Positions 1-8,447 of a DNA stretch of 64,000 nt are shown in pieces (within the stretch, counting starts at the first letter, position 1; every line of letters starts with the position of its first letter). Source of the DNA: Solimonas sp047605265 (GTDB lineage Bacteria > Pseudomonadota > Gammaproteobacteria > Nevskiales > Nevskiaceae); assembly GCA_047605265.1 (NCBI GenBank), contig JASGFY010000008.1, positions 24,232 through 88,231 of the forward strand, read 5' to 3'. The position numbers were made by a program, and so were the translations under genes. Under the pieces are notes generated by a model. That model saw only the letters and a list, made by a program, of their open reading frames with translations, made no database searches and was not told the origin of the DNA.

Positions 1-110
1 GCGGACAGTGCCTGCTCGATCGCCGCCAGCCGGCGCCGCAGCTTCCAGGCGAGCGCGACGGCGGCGAGCGCGGCGATCAACAGCGCGGCGAGTGCGAGTT
101 CACGCCACAT
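1..110 (-). CDS. Partial small membrane protein, N-terminus only
   Basis: The reading frame enters from the left edge, so only about 36 residues are visible. It starts with ATG at 110 and reads MWRELALAALLIAALAAVAL followed by a basic stretch (WKLRRRL), which looks like a single N-terminal membrane anchor with the basic part inside. The start overlaps the stop of the upstream gene (100-435) by 11 bases, suggesting translational coupling in one leftward operon. The 110-residue neighbour has the same architecture, so the two may be related or act together. Function unknown. Confidence 0.5.
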   Translation of the reverse strand, partial: MWRELALAALLIAALAAVALAWKLRRRLAAIEQALS

Positions 111-435
111 GGCAGATCTGCACGCGGGCGTTCACGCCGTGCTTGGCGATTTCTTCCCGGAGGATTTCGCTGGTCGTCTGGTAGACGATGCGCTCGATCA
201 CGCGCGGTACGAACTTGGCACCGATCGCCGCAATCGCCACGCGGCTGGCGGCCAGCTCGAAGGGGTTGAGAATCTCGACGGTGATCAGCGGTCGCGGCGT
301 GCCATCCGGCGGCAGGGCGGCGGCGAGGCTGGCTCGCGCCTGCAAGGCGTGCAGACGGCGCTGGAGCTGTAACAGCAGAGCGAGCACCGCGAGCAGCGCA
401 AAGCCGATCGCGGCAACCATCATCCATGGCAGCAT
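100..435 (-). CDS. Small single-pass membrane protein, unknown function
   Basis: A 111-residue protein with an N-terminal hydrophobic segment (about residues 3-24) followed by a charged linker and a soluble domain of about 60 residues containing VEILNPFELA and a C-terminal amphipathic helix rich in Glu, Arg and Lys. A purine-rich ribosome site (GGGAGAAG) lies 5 bases before the ATG. It follows the flippase gene by about 100 bases on the same strand and overlaps the next small gene, so a three-gene leftward operon is likely. I do not recognise the family. The topology suggests a membrane-tethered cytoplasmic or periplasmic helical domain, possibly an accessory factor for envelope polysaccharide export, but that rests on neighbourhood only. 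Confidence 0.6.
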   Translation of the reverse strand: MLPWMMVAAIGFALLAVLALLLQLQRRLHALQARASLAAALPPDGTPRPLITVEILNPFELAASRVAIAAIGAKFVPRVIERIVYQTTSEILREEIAKHGVNARVQICHVA

Positions 436-537
436 CCCGCTTCTCCCTTTCGTTGCGGCCCCGGCGGCCGCTGCGCCTACGATATGCGCTCGCCGCGCCG
501 CGCTCCAGCGCGCTGCCGCGGACCGGACTTCCGCGCT

Positions 538-1854
538 TCAATGCGCGCCGGCCATCCGCGGCGGCGGCCGCAGCGCCGACCACAGGCCGAGCGCGACCGC
601 CACCGCGTGGCTGGCGGCGAGGCCGATGGCGGCGCCGAACGCTTCGAATCGCGGCACCAGCGCCAGCGTCACGAGCACGGCGGTGATCGCCGCGGCATTG
701 AGGATGTGACGCGCGCTGCCGGCGTTCCAGTTCGCGGCGTGGAAGCGGAACAGCGGACGGCCGAGCGTGGCGAGGGTCTCGGAGACGATCAGCGCGATGT
801 AGACGGCGATCGCCACGCGGTACGACGGCCCGTACTGGTCGAGGGCCCAGCCGGAGCTGGCGATCAGCGCCGCCGCCAGGATGGCGCAGGCGAGCGAGAG
901 GCCGCTCATCGTCAGCCACAGCTCCGCGCGCCGGCGTTCGCCGCTGTACTGCCGCCGCTGGCGCAGGAGGCGCGGCGCGACGACGAGGGCGATGACCGGG
1001 GTCAGATAGAGAATGACCTGCGCCGAGCGCGTGCTGATCGCGAACAGCGCCATCTGGCTCGCCGGCACCAGCACGACCAGCAGGCAGAGCGGCGCCCACA
1101 GCATGGTCGCGTTGGCGAAGCCGACGGGAGCGCCGTTGTTGATCTCGGCGTCGATCGCCGTCCACGCCGCGCGCCGTGCGTCGGTCTGCGGCGCCTGCGC
1201 GTCCGGAGCGCCGAACACCAGGCGCGCGCAACAGTGCGCGATCAGCGCGCCGAGGAGACTGCCGCCGAAGAAGATCCACGAAAACAGCGCGAGCGGCGGA
1301 TCCGGCGGCGCCAGCAGGACGGCCACCAGGATCGCCGCGTTCATCGCGTAGGCGCTGCAGACCAGGCTCATCAGATAGCGGTTGGCGGCGCGCAGCGCGC
1401 CGCCGATCATCTGTGCGTAGCCCGCCAGCGGCAGCGCCAGCACGAACGGGACGAAAGTCTGCAGGTAGGGATGCAGGTACTGCGACATCACGTCGAGGTC
1501 GGCGGCGATCACCAGCAGTACGGCGCAGATCAGGCAGCAGCGCTTCATGAAGCGCGCGCTCAGCGTGCGCAGCATCTCGGCATTGCCGACGCCGGTCTGC
1601 CGGCCGAGGCCGGCGACGATATGGCGGCCGAGATAGACGTCGAACTTGGCGCGCATGAAGGCGGCGCCGGCGATCGTCACGACGAAGCCTTCGAAGAACA
1701 GGCCGGTCTCGAACAGCGTCAGGGTCCGTGCGATCGCCAGCGTCGCGGCGATCTGCAGGACCACGCCAAAGGCGCGAAAGACCGTATCGGCGGCCTTGTG
1801 CTGCGCGTGGGGCATGGCCTCGTCCCCGCCTGCCGGTGTCGTCGTCGCGTTCAT
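538..1854 (-). CDS. Wzx/MATE-type polysaccharide flippase-like membrane protein
   Basis: This 438-residue protein is almost entirely made of hydrophobic helices, about 12 by eye, with short loops. An early segment containing ARTLTLFETGLFFEGF resembles the first helices of Wzx/polysaccharide-synthase proteins of the MATE/MOP flippase superfamily, which move lipid-linked sugars across the inner membrane. The start is well supported: AGGAGAGG precedes the ATG. It is divergent from glmS, which makes the glucosamine-6-phosphate that feeds cell-surface sugars, so a link to surface polysaccharide is plausible. No glycosyltransferases are visible in the window, so the substrate is unknown. The family call is from topology and weak motif memory. 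Confidence 0.6.
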   Translation of the reverse strand: MNATTTPAGGDEAMPHAQHKAADTVFRAFGVVLQIAATLAIARTLTLFETGLFFEGFVVTIAGAAFMRAKFDVYLGRHIVAGLGRQTGVGNAEMLRTLSARFMKRCCLICAVLLVIAADLDVMSQYLHPYLQTFVPFVLALPLAGYAQMIGGALRAANRYLMSLVCSAYAMNAAILVAVLLAPPDPPLALFSWIFFGGSLLGALIAHCCARLVFGAPDAQAPQTDARRAAWTAIDAEINNGAPVGFANATMLWAPLCLLVVLVPASQMALFAISTRSAQVILYLTPVIALVVAPRLLRQRRQYSGERRRAELWLTMSGLSLACAILAAALIASSGWALDQYGPSYRVAIAVYIALIVSETLATLGRPLFRFHAANWNAGSARHILNAAAITAVLVTLALVPRFEAFGAAIGLAASHAVAVALGLWSALRPPPRMAGAH

Positions 1855-1900
1855 TGCGCCTCTCCTGCCTCGTCTGTTCGACGGCTGGCGGATCTGTAGT

Positions 1901-1914
1901 CAACAGCACTGTTG
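1901..1914. promoter_or_regulatory. 14-bp palindrome in the flippase/glmS divergent region
   Basis: CAACAG-CA-CTGTTG is a 6-2-6 inverted repeat in the 193-bp region between the two divergent genes. It could be an operator for either. In Escherichia coli glmS is activated by NagC, but I cannot say that this sequence is a NagC site. A -10-like TAAAAT at 2011-2016 lies between it and the glmS start. Confidence 0.3.
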
Positions 1915-2047
1915 TCGTCCAGCCCGGACGCACTTTGACACGATTTGCAGTGGCGGCGGTAGCGGATCCCGCGGCCGCCCGCCCGGGCGCGGAGCGTCCG
2001 CGACTCCCGGTAAAATCGCCGCTTACGCCAGTTTTACGGACCCATTC

Positions 2048-3886
2048 ATGTGCGGAATCGTCGGCGCCATCGCGGCGCGTGATGTCAGCTCCATCCTCAT
2101 CGAGGGCTTGCGCCGCCTCGAATACCGCGGCTACGACTCGACCGGCGTCGCGCTGGTCGACGCGCGCGACGGCCTGCAGCTGCGGCGCGCGGTCGGCAAG
2201 GTCGCGCGCCTGGAGGACAAGCTGCGGGCGCAGCCGGCCAGCGGCCCGCTCGGCCTCGCCCATTCGCGCTGGGCGACGCACGGCGGCGTCACCGAGGCCA
2301 ACGCCCACCCGCACGTCTCCGGCGACCGCATCGCGCTGATCCACAACGGCATCATCGAGAACTACGTCGAGCTGAAGAGCGAGCTGATCGGCAAGGGCTA
2401 TGCGTTCGCGTCGGAAACCGACACCGAGGTCGTCGCGCACCTGATCCACGATTACGTCCTGCACGGCAACGATCTGACGGCTTCCGTGCGCAAGGCGGTG
2501 CGCCGCCTGAAGGGGGCCTACGCCATCGTCGTGTTCGACGCGCAGCAGCCGGACCGCATCTGCGTCGCGCGCATCGCCAGCCCGCTGGTCATCGGCCTCG
2601 GACGGGGCGGCGAGAACTTCGTCGCCTCCGACGTGCAGGCGCTGCTGCCGGAGACGCGCCGCTTCCAGTTCCTCGAGGAAGGCGACGTGGCCGACATCCG
2701 CCGCGACCGCGTGACGATCTGGGACGCCACCGGCGCCGTCGTCGAGCGCAAGGTGCACGAGTCCTCGCTGTCGGCCGACGCCGTCGAGCGCGGCGAGTAC
2801 GCGCACTACATGCTCAAGGAAATCTACGAGCAGCCGCGCGCGCTCGCCGACACGCTGTCCGAGCGTCTCGTCGGCGATCGCGTGCTCGAAGCCGCGCTCG
2901 GCCCGCGCGCCGCGCAGATCCTGCCGCAAGTGCAGAGCGTGCACATCGTCGCCTGCGGGACGAGCTATCACGCCGGCCTCGTCGCGCGGTACTACCTTGA
3001 ACAGGGCACGCGCATCCCGTGCACGGTCGAGGTCGCCAGCGAATACCGCTACCGCGATCCGGTCGTGCTCCCGGGCACCCTGTTCCTCGCGATCTCGCAA
3101 TCGGGAGAAACCGCCGATACGCTCGCCGCGCTGCGCGAGGCGGCCAGGCTCGGCTACGTCGCCACCTGCGCGATCTGCAACGTGCCGGAATCGTCGCTGG
3201 TGCGCGAAGCCGATCTGGCGCTGATGACGCGCGCCGGCCCGGAGATCGGCGTCGCCTCGACCAAGGCGTTCACCACGCAGCTCGCCGCGCTGGGCATGCT
3301 CGGCCTCGCCATCGCGCAGCGCAAGGGCTTCGATCGCCGCACGATCGCGCAATACGCCCGGCAGATGGCGCAGGTGCCGGAGCTCGTCGAGCACACGCTC
3401 AAGCTCGACGCGCAGATCAAGGAATGGGCGAAGCAGTTCGCCGACAAGCATCACGCTCTATTCCTCGGTCGCGGCCCGAGTTTCCCGGTCGCCCTCGAAG
3501 GCGCGCTCAAGCTCAAGGAAATCTCGTATATCCACGCCGAGGCCTACGCCGCCGGCGAGCTCAAGCACGGTCCGCTGGCGCTGGTCGACGCCGACATGCC
3601 GGTCGTCGCCGTCGCGCCGAACAACGCGCTGCTCGAAAAGCTGAAATCGAACCTGCAGGAAGTCCGCGCGCGCGGCGGCCGGCTGTTCGTGTTCGCCGAT
3701 CCGGACAGCGGCATCGAGCCGGCCGACGGCGTCGAAGTGATGACGATGCCCGATCACATCGAAGCGCTGCAGGCGCCGCTGGTCTACACCATTCCGCTGC
3801 AACTGCTCGCGTACCACGTCGCGGTGCTGCGCGGCACCGACGTCGATCAGCCGCGCAATCTGGCGAAGTCGGTGACGGTGGAGTAG
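2048..3886 (+). CDS. glmS: Glutamine--fructose-6-phosphate aminotransferase (isomerizing)
   Basis: GlmS transfers the amide nitrogen of glutamine to fructose-6-phosphate to make glucosamine-6-phosphate, the first committed step to UDP-GlcNAc for peptidoglycan and lipopolysaccharide. The 612-residue length matches the family (609 in E. coli). The start is fixed by MCGIVGAI, because Cys2 becomes the N-terminal nucleophile after Met removal. The glutaminase domain fills about residues 1-240 (RWATHGG, HNGIIENY), followed by two SIS sugar-isomerase domains (CGTSYHAG, SQSGETADT, STKAFTTQ) and the expected C-terminus NLAKSVTVE. It stands alone on the plus strand. A TAAAAT hexamer about 30 bases upstream may be its -10. 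No ribozyme-like leader was recognised. Confidence 0.97.
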   Translation: MCGIVGAIAARDVSSILIEGLRRLEYRGYDSTGVALVDARDGLQLRRAVGKVARLEDKLRAQPASGPLGLAHSRWATHGGVTEANAHPHVSGDRIALIHNGIIENYVELKSELIGKGYAFASETDTEVVAHLIHDYVLHGNDLTASVRKAVRRLKGAYAIVVFDAQQPDRICVARIASPLVIGLGRGGENFVASDVQALLPETRRFQFLEEGDVADIRRDRVTIWDATGAVVERKVHESSLSADAVERGEYAHYMLKEIYEQPRALADTLSERLVGDRVLEAALGPRAAQILPQVQSVHIVACGTSYHAGLVARYYLEQGTRIPCTVEVASEYRYRDPVVLPGTLFLAISQSGETADTLAALREAARLGYVATCAICNVPESSLVREADLALMTRAGPEIGVASTKAFTTQLAALGMLGLAIAQRKGFDRRTIAQYARQMAQVPELVEHTLKLDAQIKEWAKQFADKHHALFLGRGPSFPVALEGALKLKEISYIHAEAYAAGELKHGPLALVDADMPVVAVAPNNALLEKLKSNLQEVRARGGRLFVFADPDSGIEPADGVEVMTMPDHIEALQAPLVYTIPLQLLAYHVAVLRGTDVDQPRNLAKSVTVE

Positions 3887-4163
3887 GGGCGCGCTCTTCG
3901 GCAAGCATGATCGTTCCGGCCGAGAAACAGCGGGAGCGCTTTCCGCGACTGTGACCGTTTATCGCGGATGGTTTGCGTCTGACCGACGAAGGCTTCGCCT
4001 GCGACAACGGTATGCCAAAGAGCCGTATCGTGGGGCGCTCGCTTCGAAAACGGCAAGCGCGTCGGCAATGGCGGATTGGCGCGCTTGGGCCGAACCTGGC
4101 AAGCGGTTCTGAGCCGTCGTCCGCTGAATCGCCGTGAGTGGACGGAGCGTGCCGGCTGCGTCC

Positions 4164-4733
4164 CTACGCAGGTGCGATGACACGGTCATAGAGGACCTCC
4201 GCGACTCGGCTGGCGGGCCAAGGCGCGGGCTGGCGTAGCCACCAGGACAGAAGCTCCAGGATGACGGCGACCGACAACGCCGCGGCGAGCTCGGCGGGCA
4301 GGGACCGAGCCGTGGCGCGCGTCGGCGCGGCGCGACGGCTTTGCTTGAGCATCTCCTCGCGTACCTTCGGTGCGGCTCCGCCGGTCAACAGTGCCGACCA
4401 CAGTGCTCGATGCTCGTCGACATACGTACAGAGCGCCAGGCACGCGCCGCGCGCGTCGGTGCTGTCGTAGACCGGCAGCGAACGATCCGTCAGGCGCTGT
4501 ATCTCGACCGAGACGACGGCATCGAGCAGCGCTTCCTTGGACGAAAAGTGACGGAAAAAGGTGGTGTAGCCGACGTCCGCCTGGCTGCTGATCTCACGCA
4601 CCGTGATGCTTTCAAAGTCACGCTTTTGCAGCAGATCGAGCAGCGCGTCGCGCAGATCGTCGCGGCTGCGGCGGACGCGCTGATCGTCCAGGCCGGTGCG
4701 CCGCTTCTTGCAATTCGGAATAGTGCGTTCCAA
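4164..4733 (-). CDS. TetR-family transcriptional regulator
   Basis: A 189-residue regulator with an N-terminal TetR DNA-binding domain: ITVREISSQADVGYTTFFRH around residues 40-62 is the typical helix-turn-helix followed by the FSSKEALL helix. The C-terminal part is helical, as expected for a ligand-binding and dimerisation domain. The start is TTG (reads MERTIPNCKK); no upstream ATG is available before the divergent hydrolase gene. It is divergent from the hydrolase/TonB receptor pair with only about 30 bases between them, the classic layout of a local repressor controlling its neighbour and itself. The inducer is unknown but may be the hydrolase substrate or product. Confidence 0.85.
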   Translation of the reverse strand: MERTIPNCKKRRTGLDDQRVRRSRDDLRDALLDLLQKRDFESITVREISSQADVGYTTFFRHFSSKEALLDAVVSVEIQRLTDRSLPVYDSTDARGACLALCTYVDEHRALWSALLTGGAAPKVREEMLKQSRRAAPTRATARSLPAELAAALSVAVILELLSWWLRQPAPWPASRVAEVLYDRVIAPA

Positions 4734-4765
4734 AATGGATCCAGAAAAATAACGTGGAGGAGAAA
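4734..4765. promoter_or_regulatory. Divergent intergenic region with palindromes, candidate TetR operator
   Basis: Only 32 bases separate the regulator start from the hydrolase start. At the regulator boundary are TCCA-AAA-TGGA (4-3-4) and the adjoining perfect palindrome TGGATCCA. A strong ribosome site (GGAGGAG, 4756-4762) serves the hydrolase ATG at 4766. The short spacing means one bound repressor could cover both promoters. Operator assignment is inference. Confidence 0.35.
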
Positions 4766-5485
4766 ATGGCGGCTTTCGTATTAGTGCACGGCGGCGGCCA
4801 CGGGGGCTGGTGCTACCGCAAGGTTGCCATATTGCTGCGCGGCGCCGGTCACGATGTCTACACGCCCACGCTGACCGGCCTGGGCGAGCGGAAGCATCTG
4901 CTCACCACGGACACGAATCTGACGACGCACATCAACGACATCGTCAATACGCTGATCTATGAAGATCTGCGCGACGTGATTCTCGTCGGCCACAGCTATG
5001 GCGGCATGGTGATCACCGGGGTCGCGGATCGCGCGGCCGACCGGATCCGGGAACTCGTCTATCTCGATGCCGCACATCCGGCCGACGGCGAATCCCTGGT
5101 CGACGTCGCACCGGCCGCGATGGCCTTCGCCCGCAGCTCCTCGCAGATCGTCGACGGAATCGAGCTGGTGATGTGGCCCAACGATGCAATGGTGGCCGCA
5201 ATGGGCGTCAGCGATCCCGCCGACGAGGCGACGCTGCGCGCGAAGATGCTGCCGCACCCGTGGAAAGCCTTCGAGGAGCGCCTGCGCTTCGTGAACGGCG
5301 ACACGGCGCTGCGGATTCCCCGCACGAACATCAACTGCACGGCCAGCGGGCGCAACGCCCCTGAAGCGGCCCGCGCCAGGCAGCTGGATGGACATCGCAA
5401 TTTCGAGATCGACACCGGCCACGACCTGATGATGACCGAGCCCCGCAAAGTGGCGGACATGCTGTTGGAGGTCGCGTCCACGTAA
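4766..5485 (+). CDS. Alpha/beta hydrolase, EstC/salicylate-esterase-like
   Basis: A 239-residue alpha/beta hydrolase without a signal peptide, so cytoplasmic. Visible landmarks are the oxyanion-hole motif VLVHGGGHGGWCY near the N-terminus, the nucleophile elbow GHSYGG at about residue 77, YLDAAHP after it, and a C-terminal catalytic histidine in TGHDLMM. These match small esterases of the EstC/pyrethroid-hydrolase and plant salicylate-esterase type. I chose ATG 4766 over the in-frame GTG at 4754, because the GTG lies inside the ribosome site. It probably forms an operon with the TonB receptor 105 bases downstream, suggesting hydrolysis of an imported ester. The actual substrate is not known. 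Confidence 0.85.
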   Translation: MAAFVLVHGGGHGGWCYRKVAILLRGAGHDVYTPTLTGLGERKHLLTTDTNLTTHINDIVNTLIYEDLRDVILVGHSYGGMVITGVADRAADRIRELVYLDAAHPADGESLVDVAPAAMAFARSSSQIVDGIELVMWPNDAMVAAMGVSDPADEATLRAKMLPHPWKAFEERLRFVNGDTALRIPRTNINCTASGRNAPEAARARQLDGHRNFEIDTGHDLMMTEPRKVADMLLEVAST

Positions 5486-5590
5486 GCCGTGCCACTGACG
5501 CCGGCTTGGGCGTCGCAATCAAAACATCAGCACTGTGGCGACGACGCGCTTCGCGGCCGCTCGTCCACAAGAAAAGCTGGAGGAGATGCC

Positions 5591-8194
5591 GTGAAGAATT
5601 CGCAAAGCAAACGTTTGTTCGTGCCTGCAGCCCTGCTGCTCACCGGGATGGCCGCGCACGCGCAGGATGCGGCACCCGTCGCGCCCGAGCCGCCGTCGCC
5701 GGCGCCCGCCGCGGACGCGGCTTCTGCCGACCGCGGCCCCGCCGATGATGGCGTGGGCGAAGTCATCGTCACCGCACGCCGCGTCGAGGAAAAGCTGCAG
5801 GACGTGCCGATCTCGATCACGGTGTTCAATCAGGATCAGCTCAACAGTCAGAACGTGACGAGCGCGGCGGATCTCGCCAAGGCCACGCCCTCACTGTCGG
5901 CCAACGGCAACTTCGGCACCGACAACACCACGTTCGCGATCCGCGGGTTCGTCCAGGATCCCGGCACGGCCCCCTCGGTCGGCACCTATTTCGCCGATGT
6001 GGTGGCGCCACGCGGGCCGACGCAGGGCACCACGGCCGGCGACAGCCTCGGTGCCGGAGCGTTCTTCGACCTGGCCAATGTGCAGGTTCTCAAGGGGCCG
6101 CAGGGTACTTTGTTCGGCCGCAACACCACGGGTGGCGCGGTGCTGCTGGTACCGCAAAAGCCGACGGCCAGCACCGAGGGTTACCTCGAAGGTTCGCTGG
6201 GCAACGATCAGATGCGCCGCATCGAGGGCATGTTCAACACGCCGCTCGGCAGCAATCTGCGTTTCCGCGTCGCGGCGGATCATCAGGAGCGCGACGGCTA
6301 TCTGCGCAACATCGGCGGCAGCGGTCCGAGCGACTACAACGATCTCGGCTATACCGCCATCCGTGCCAGCCTGGTGGCCGATGTTTCCGCCAACGTCGAG
6401 AACTACACCATCGCTTCGTACGGCCACTCAAAGAACAAGGGCAGCGTGCAGAAGCTGATCGCCGCCAACTGCACCGGCTATGACGCCACCGGCGCGGCCG
6501 CCTACCAGTACATCAGCAACTTCATCGGCTTGTTCTCCTGTGCCCAGCTTGCGGACGAGAAGGCCAGGGGTGCCGGTTTCTACGACGTGGAGGGCTCGGC
6601 GCAGAGCTCGGTCTCCGAGATCCGGCAATGGCAGGTGATCAACACGACCACCTGGAACGCGACTGACGCGCTGACGGTCAAGAACATCGCGAGCTACGCC
6701 GAGTTCAAGGACCTTCAGCAAGGCGCCTTCCTGGGCGCCAACTGGCAGCTCGGCAAACTCCCGGCCGCGTATCAGAACATCTTCCACTACGGCGTTCCGC
6801 CCCAGTTCTACACGCTGAACGCGCCGCCGGGCCTCAACACGGCCAACCAGTCCACCTACACCGAAGAGCTGCAACTGCAGGGCACGGCCTTCGACAGCCG
6901 GCTGAACTTCCAGACAGGCGTTTACCTGGAGTGGAGCGATCCGCTGGGCGATGTCGGCGCACAGTCGCCGGTGCTGGCGCCCTGCACCGACGTCGGCAGC
7001 TTCGCGTGCAGCGATCCGATCGGGCAGACTTTTTCGGAACTGACGGGCCAAACGGTTCACGTCGGCAGCGTCCACTACACGGTGGGCCAGACTTCGTATC
7101 GCGATCAGGGCGTCTACCTGCAGTCGACGTACCCGTTCAACGAATGGTTCAAGGTGACCGGCGGCATCCGCTACACCTGGGATGAGCAGTCGAACGACTC
7201 GACCAGGCTCGTTTACCAGTTCCCAACCACTGCAGAAGACACCGCTACACATTTCTGCGAAGACCCCGCTACCGACGACCATGGCTGCGCCGTGCATCTG
7301 CAAGAGAAATCCAGCGCGCCGACGTGGCTGGTCGACTTCGACTACACACCGACCGATGACCTCTTGCTCTATGCCAAGTACGCCAGGGGCTATCGGGCGG
7401 GCGGCGTGTTCGCCAATGCGCCGTCCGATCTGCGCATCTTCGATCCCGAAAAGGTCGACAACTACGAGCTCGGTTTCAAGAGCACGTTCCGCGGATTCGT
7501 GCGCGGCACCTTCAATGTCGCGGCCTTCTACAACGACTTCAGCGATCAGCAGGTGCAGGCGGGCTTCAACGCGGCCAGCGCCGGCGGCTCGCCGACCAAC
7601 GCCATCGTCAACGCGGGCAAGTCACGCATCACCGGCGTGGAAGTGGAATCGACGCTGGTGCCGATCAGGCATCTGACGTTCCAGTTGAGCTACACCTATC
7701 TCGACGCGCAGATTCGCAAGATCGACACGATCAGCACCTCTGACCCCGACTACGTGCCGGCCACGTCGTCGATTCCGCCGGGCACGGAGTTGTTCCTGTC
7801 GCCGAAAAACCGCCTGTCGCTCGGTGCCAGTTACACGCTGCCGCTCGCCAGGATCGGCCGCATCTCGCTGGGCCTGATCTACAGCTACACCTCATCGCAG
7901 AAGACGACCTATACCTACGAAGATCCGGCCAATGCTGCGGCCACCGCGGCGCTCGGCGGGCGGGACTGGGGCCAGCTCGCCGCGCGTGATCTGCTCAACG
8001 CCAACATCGGCTGGGAACAGATCTTCGATTCACCGATGGACCTGCTGGTCTTCGCGACGAACCTGGCCAACGAAAAGTACTACGCCTATGTTCCAGGCGT
8101 CGGCACATCGAGCGGCGGCAGCGCCGAGTTCGCGGCGCTGGGCGAGCCGCGCATGTACGGCGCGAGGCTGCGCTATCGCTTCGGCGGCAGCTGA
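5591..8194 (+). CDS. TonB-dependent outer-membrane receptor
   Basis: An 867-residue TonB-dependent receptor. A signal peptide (KRLFVPAALLLTGMAAHAQ) is followed by an Ala/Pro-rich linker and the TonB-box/plug start EVIVTARRVEEKLQDVPISI, which is typical of the broad iron-complex or xenobiotic receptor group common in sphingomonads and xanthomonads. The plug contains GPQGTLFGRNTTGGAV, and the beta barrel runs to the end with alternating aromatic strands (LLYAKYARGYRAGG, NYELGFKS, LANEKYYAYVPG). The last residue is Ser rather than Phe. The start is GTG 5591 with GGAGGAG upstream; longer in-frame starts would place residues before the signal peptide. Being next to the TetR/hydrolase pair suggests import of an organic substrate rather than, or besides, a siderophore. 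Confidence 0.9.
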   Translation: MKNSQSKRLFVPAALLLTGMAAHAQDAAPVAPEPPSPAPAADAASADRGPADDGVGEVIVTARRVEEKLQDVPISITVFNQDQLNSQNVTSAADLAKATPSLSANGNFGTDNTTFAIRGFVQDPGTAPSVGTYFADVVAPRGPTQGTTAGDSLGAGAFFDLANVQVLKGPQGTLFGRNTTGGAVLLVPQKPTASTEGYLEGSLGNDQMRRIEGMFNTPLGSNLRFRVAADHQERDGYLRNIGGSGPSDYNDLGYTAIRASLVADVSANVENYTIASYGHSKNKGSVQKLIAANCTGYDATGAAAYQYISNFIGLFSCAQLADEKARGAGFYDVEGSAQSSVSEIRQWQVINTTTWNATDALTVKNIASYAEFKDLQQGAFLGANWQLGKLPAAYQNIFHYGVPPQFYTLNAPPGLNTANQSTYTEELQLQGTAFDSRLNFQTGVYLEWSDPLGDVGAQSPVLAPCTDVGSFACSDPIGQTFSELTGQTVHVGSVHYTVGQTSYRDQGVYLQSTYPFNEWFKVTGGIRYTWDEQSNDSTRLVYQFPTTAEDTATHFCEDPATDDHGCAVHLQEKSSAPTWLVDFDYTPTDDLLLYAKYARGYRAGGVFANAPSDLRIFDPEKVDNYELGFKSTFRGFVRGTFNVAAFYNDFSDQQVQAGFNAASAGGSPTNAIVNAGKSRITGVEVESTLVPIRHLTFQLSYTYLDAQIRKIDTISTSDPDYVPATSSIPPGTELFLSPKNRLSLGASYTLPLARIGRISLGLIYSYTSSQKTTYTYEDPANAAATAALGGRDWGQLAARDLLNANIGWEQIFDSPMDLLVFATNLANEKYYAYVPGVGTSSGGSAEFAALGEPRMYGARLRYRFGGS

Positions 8195-8367
8195 GGTTCG
8201 CGTGGTCTAGCTGTCCATGCGCGGCCGCTGCCGCGATCGGGTCTTCCAGCGTGAACGTGCAGGCCGCCGCTCTGGTCGAGCGCGCGCTGCGTCGACGATC
8301 TGCCGCCATTGCTGCCGGCTTCGTTCGCGGCATCATCCCGCAACGGATGTCCTGCAAAGATCGAAAT

Positions 8368-8396
8368 CGTCATTGCGAGCGTAGCGAAGCACTCCA
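8368..8396. repeat. Solo half of a dispersed inverted repeat
   Basis: CGTCATTGCGAGCGTAGCGAAG followed by CACTCCAG carries the same 12-base end as the complete element at 19447-19570 and then its GAAGCA-TCCAG-like core with substitutions. No matching inverted partner follows it here, so it looks like a decayed half copy. It sits in the 250-bp gap between the TonB receptor and the AEC transporter; nothing else was recognised there. Confidence 0.55.
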
Positions 8397-8432
8397 GTTC
8401 GCGGCCCCAGGCTCGGCCATGGCCGTCTCCGC

Positions 8433-8447
8433 TAAAATCGCGGCATG
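8433..8447 (+). promoter_or_regulatory. Candidate leaderless promoter -10 for the AEC transporter
   Basis: TAAAAT (8433-8438) is followed by six bases and then the ATG at 8445, which puts the expected transcription start on the A of the start codon. No Shine-Dalgarno sequence and no clear -35 is visible. Confidence 0.35.

Noticed and set aside
77..3454. A 1125-residue minus-strand open frame across the flippase and glmS
   Set aside because: It lies opposite well-supported genes, is Arg/Asp/Ala-rich and lacks family motifs. Such frames are common by-products of high-GC codon bias; others like it (20641-24633 upstream part, 30739-32967, 11337-13886 plus strand) were dropped for the same reason.
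3847..4068. Small frame ending STVTDFARLRG opposite the glmS 3' end
   Set aside because: This string is the antisense of the conserved GlmS C-terminus (RNLAKSVTVE) and is a known spurious translation.
3887..4163. Possible gene fragment between glmS and the TetR gene
   Set aside because: No frame gives a recognisable motif and no ribosome site is seen; left as unexplained intergenic DNA.
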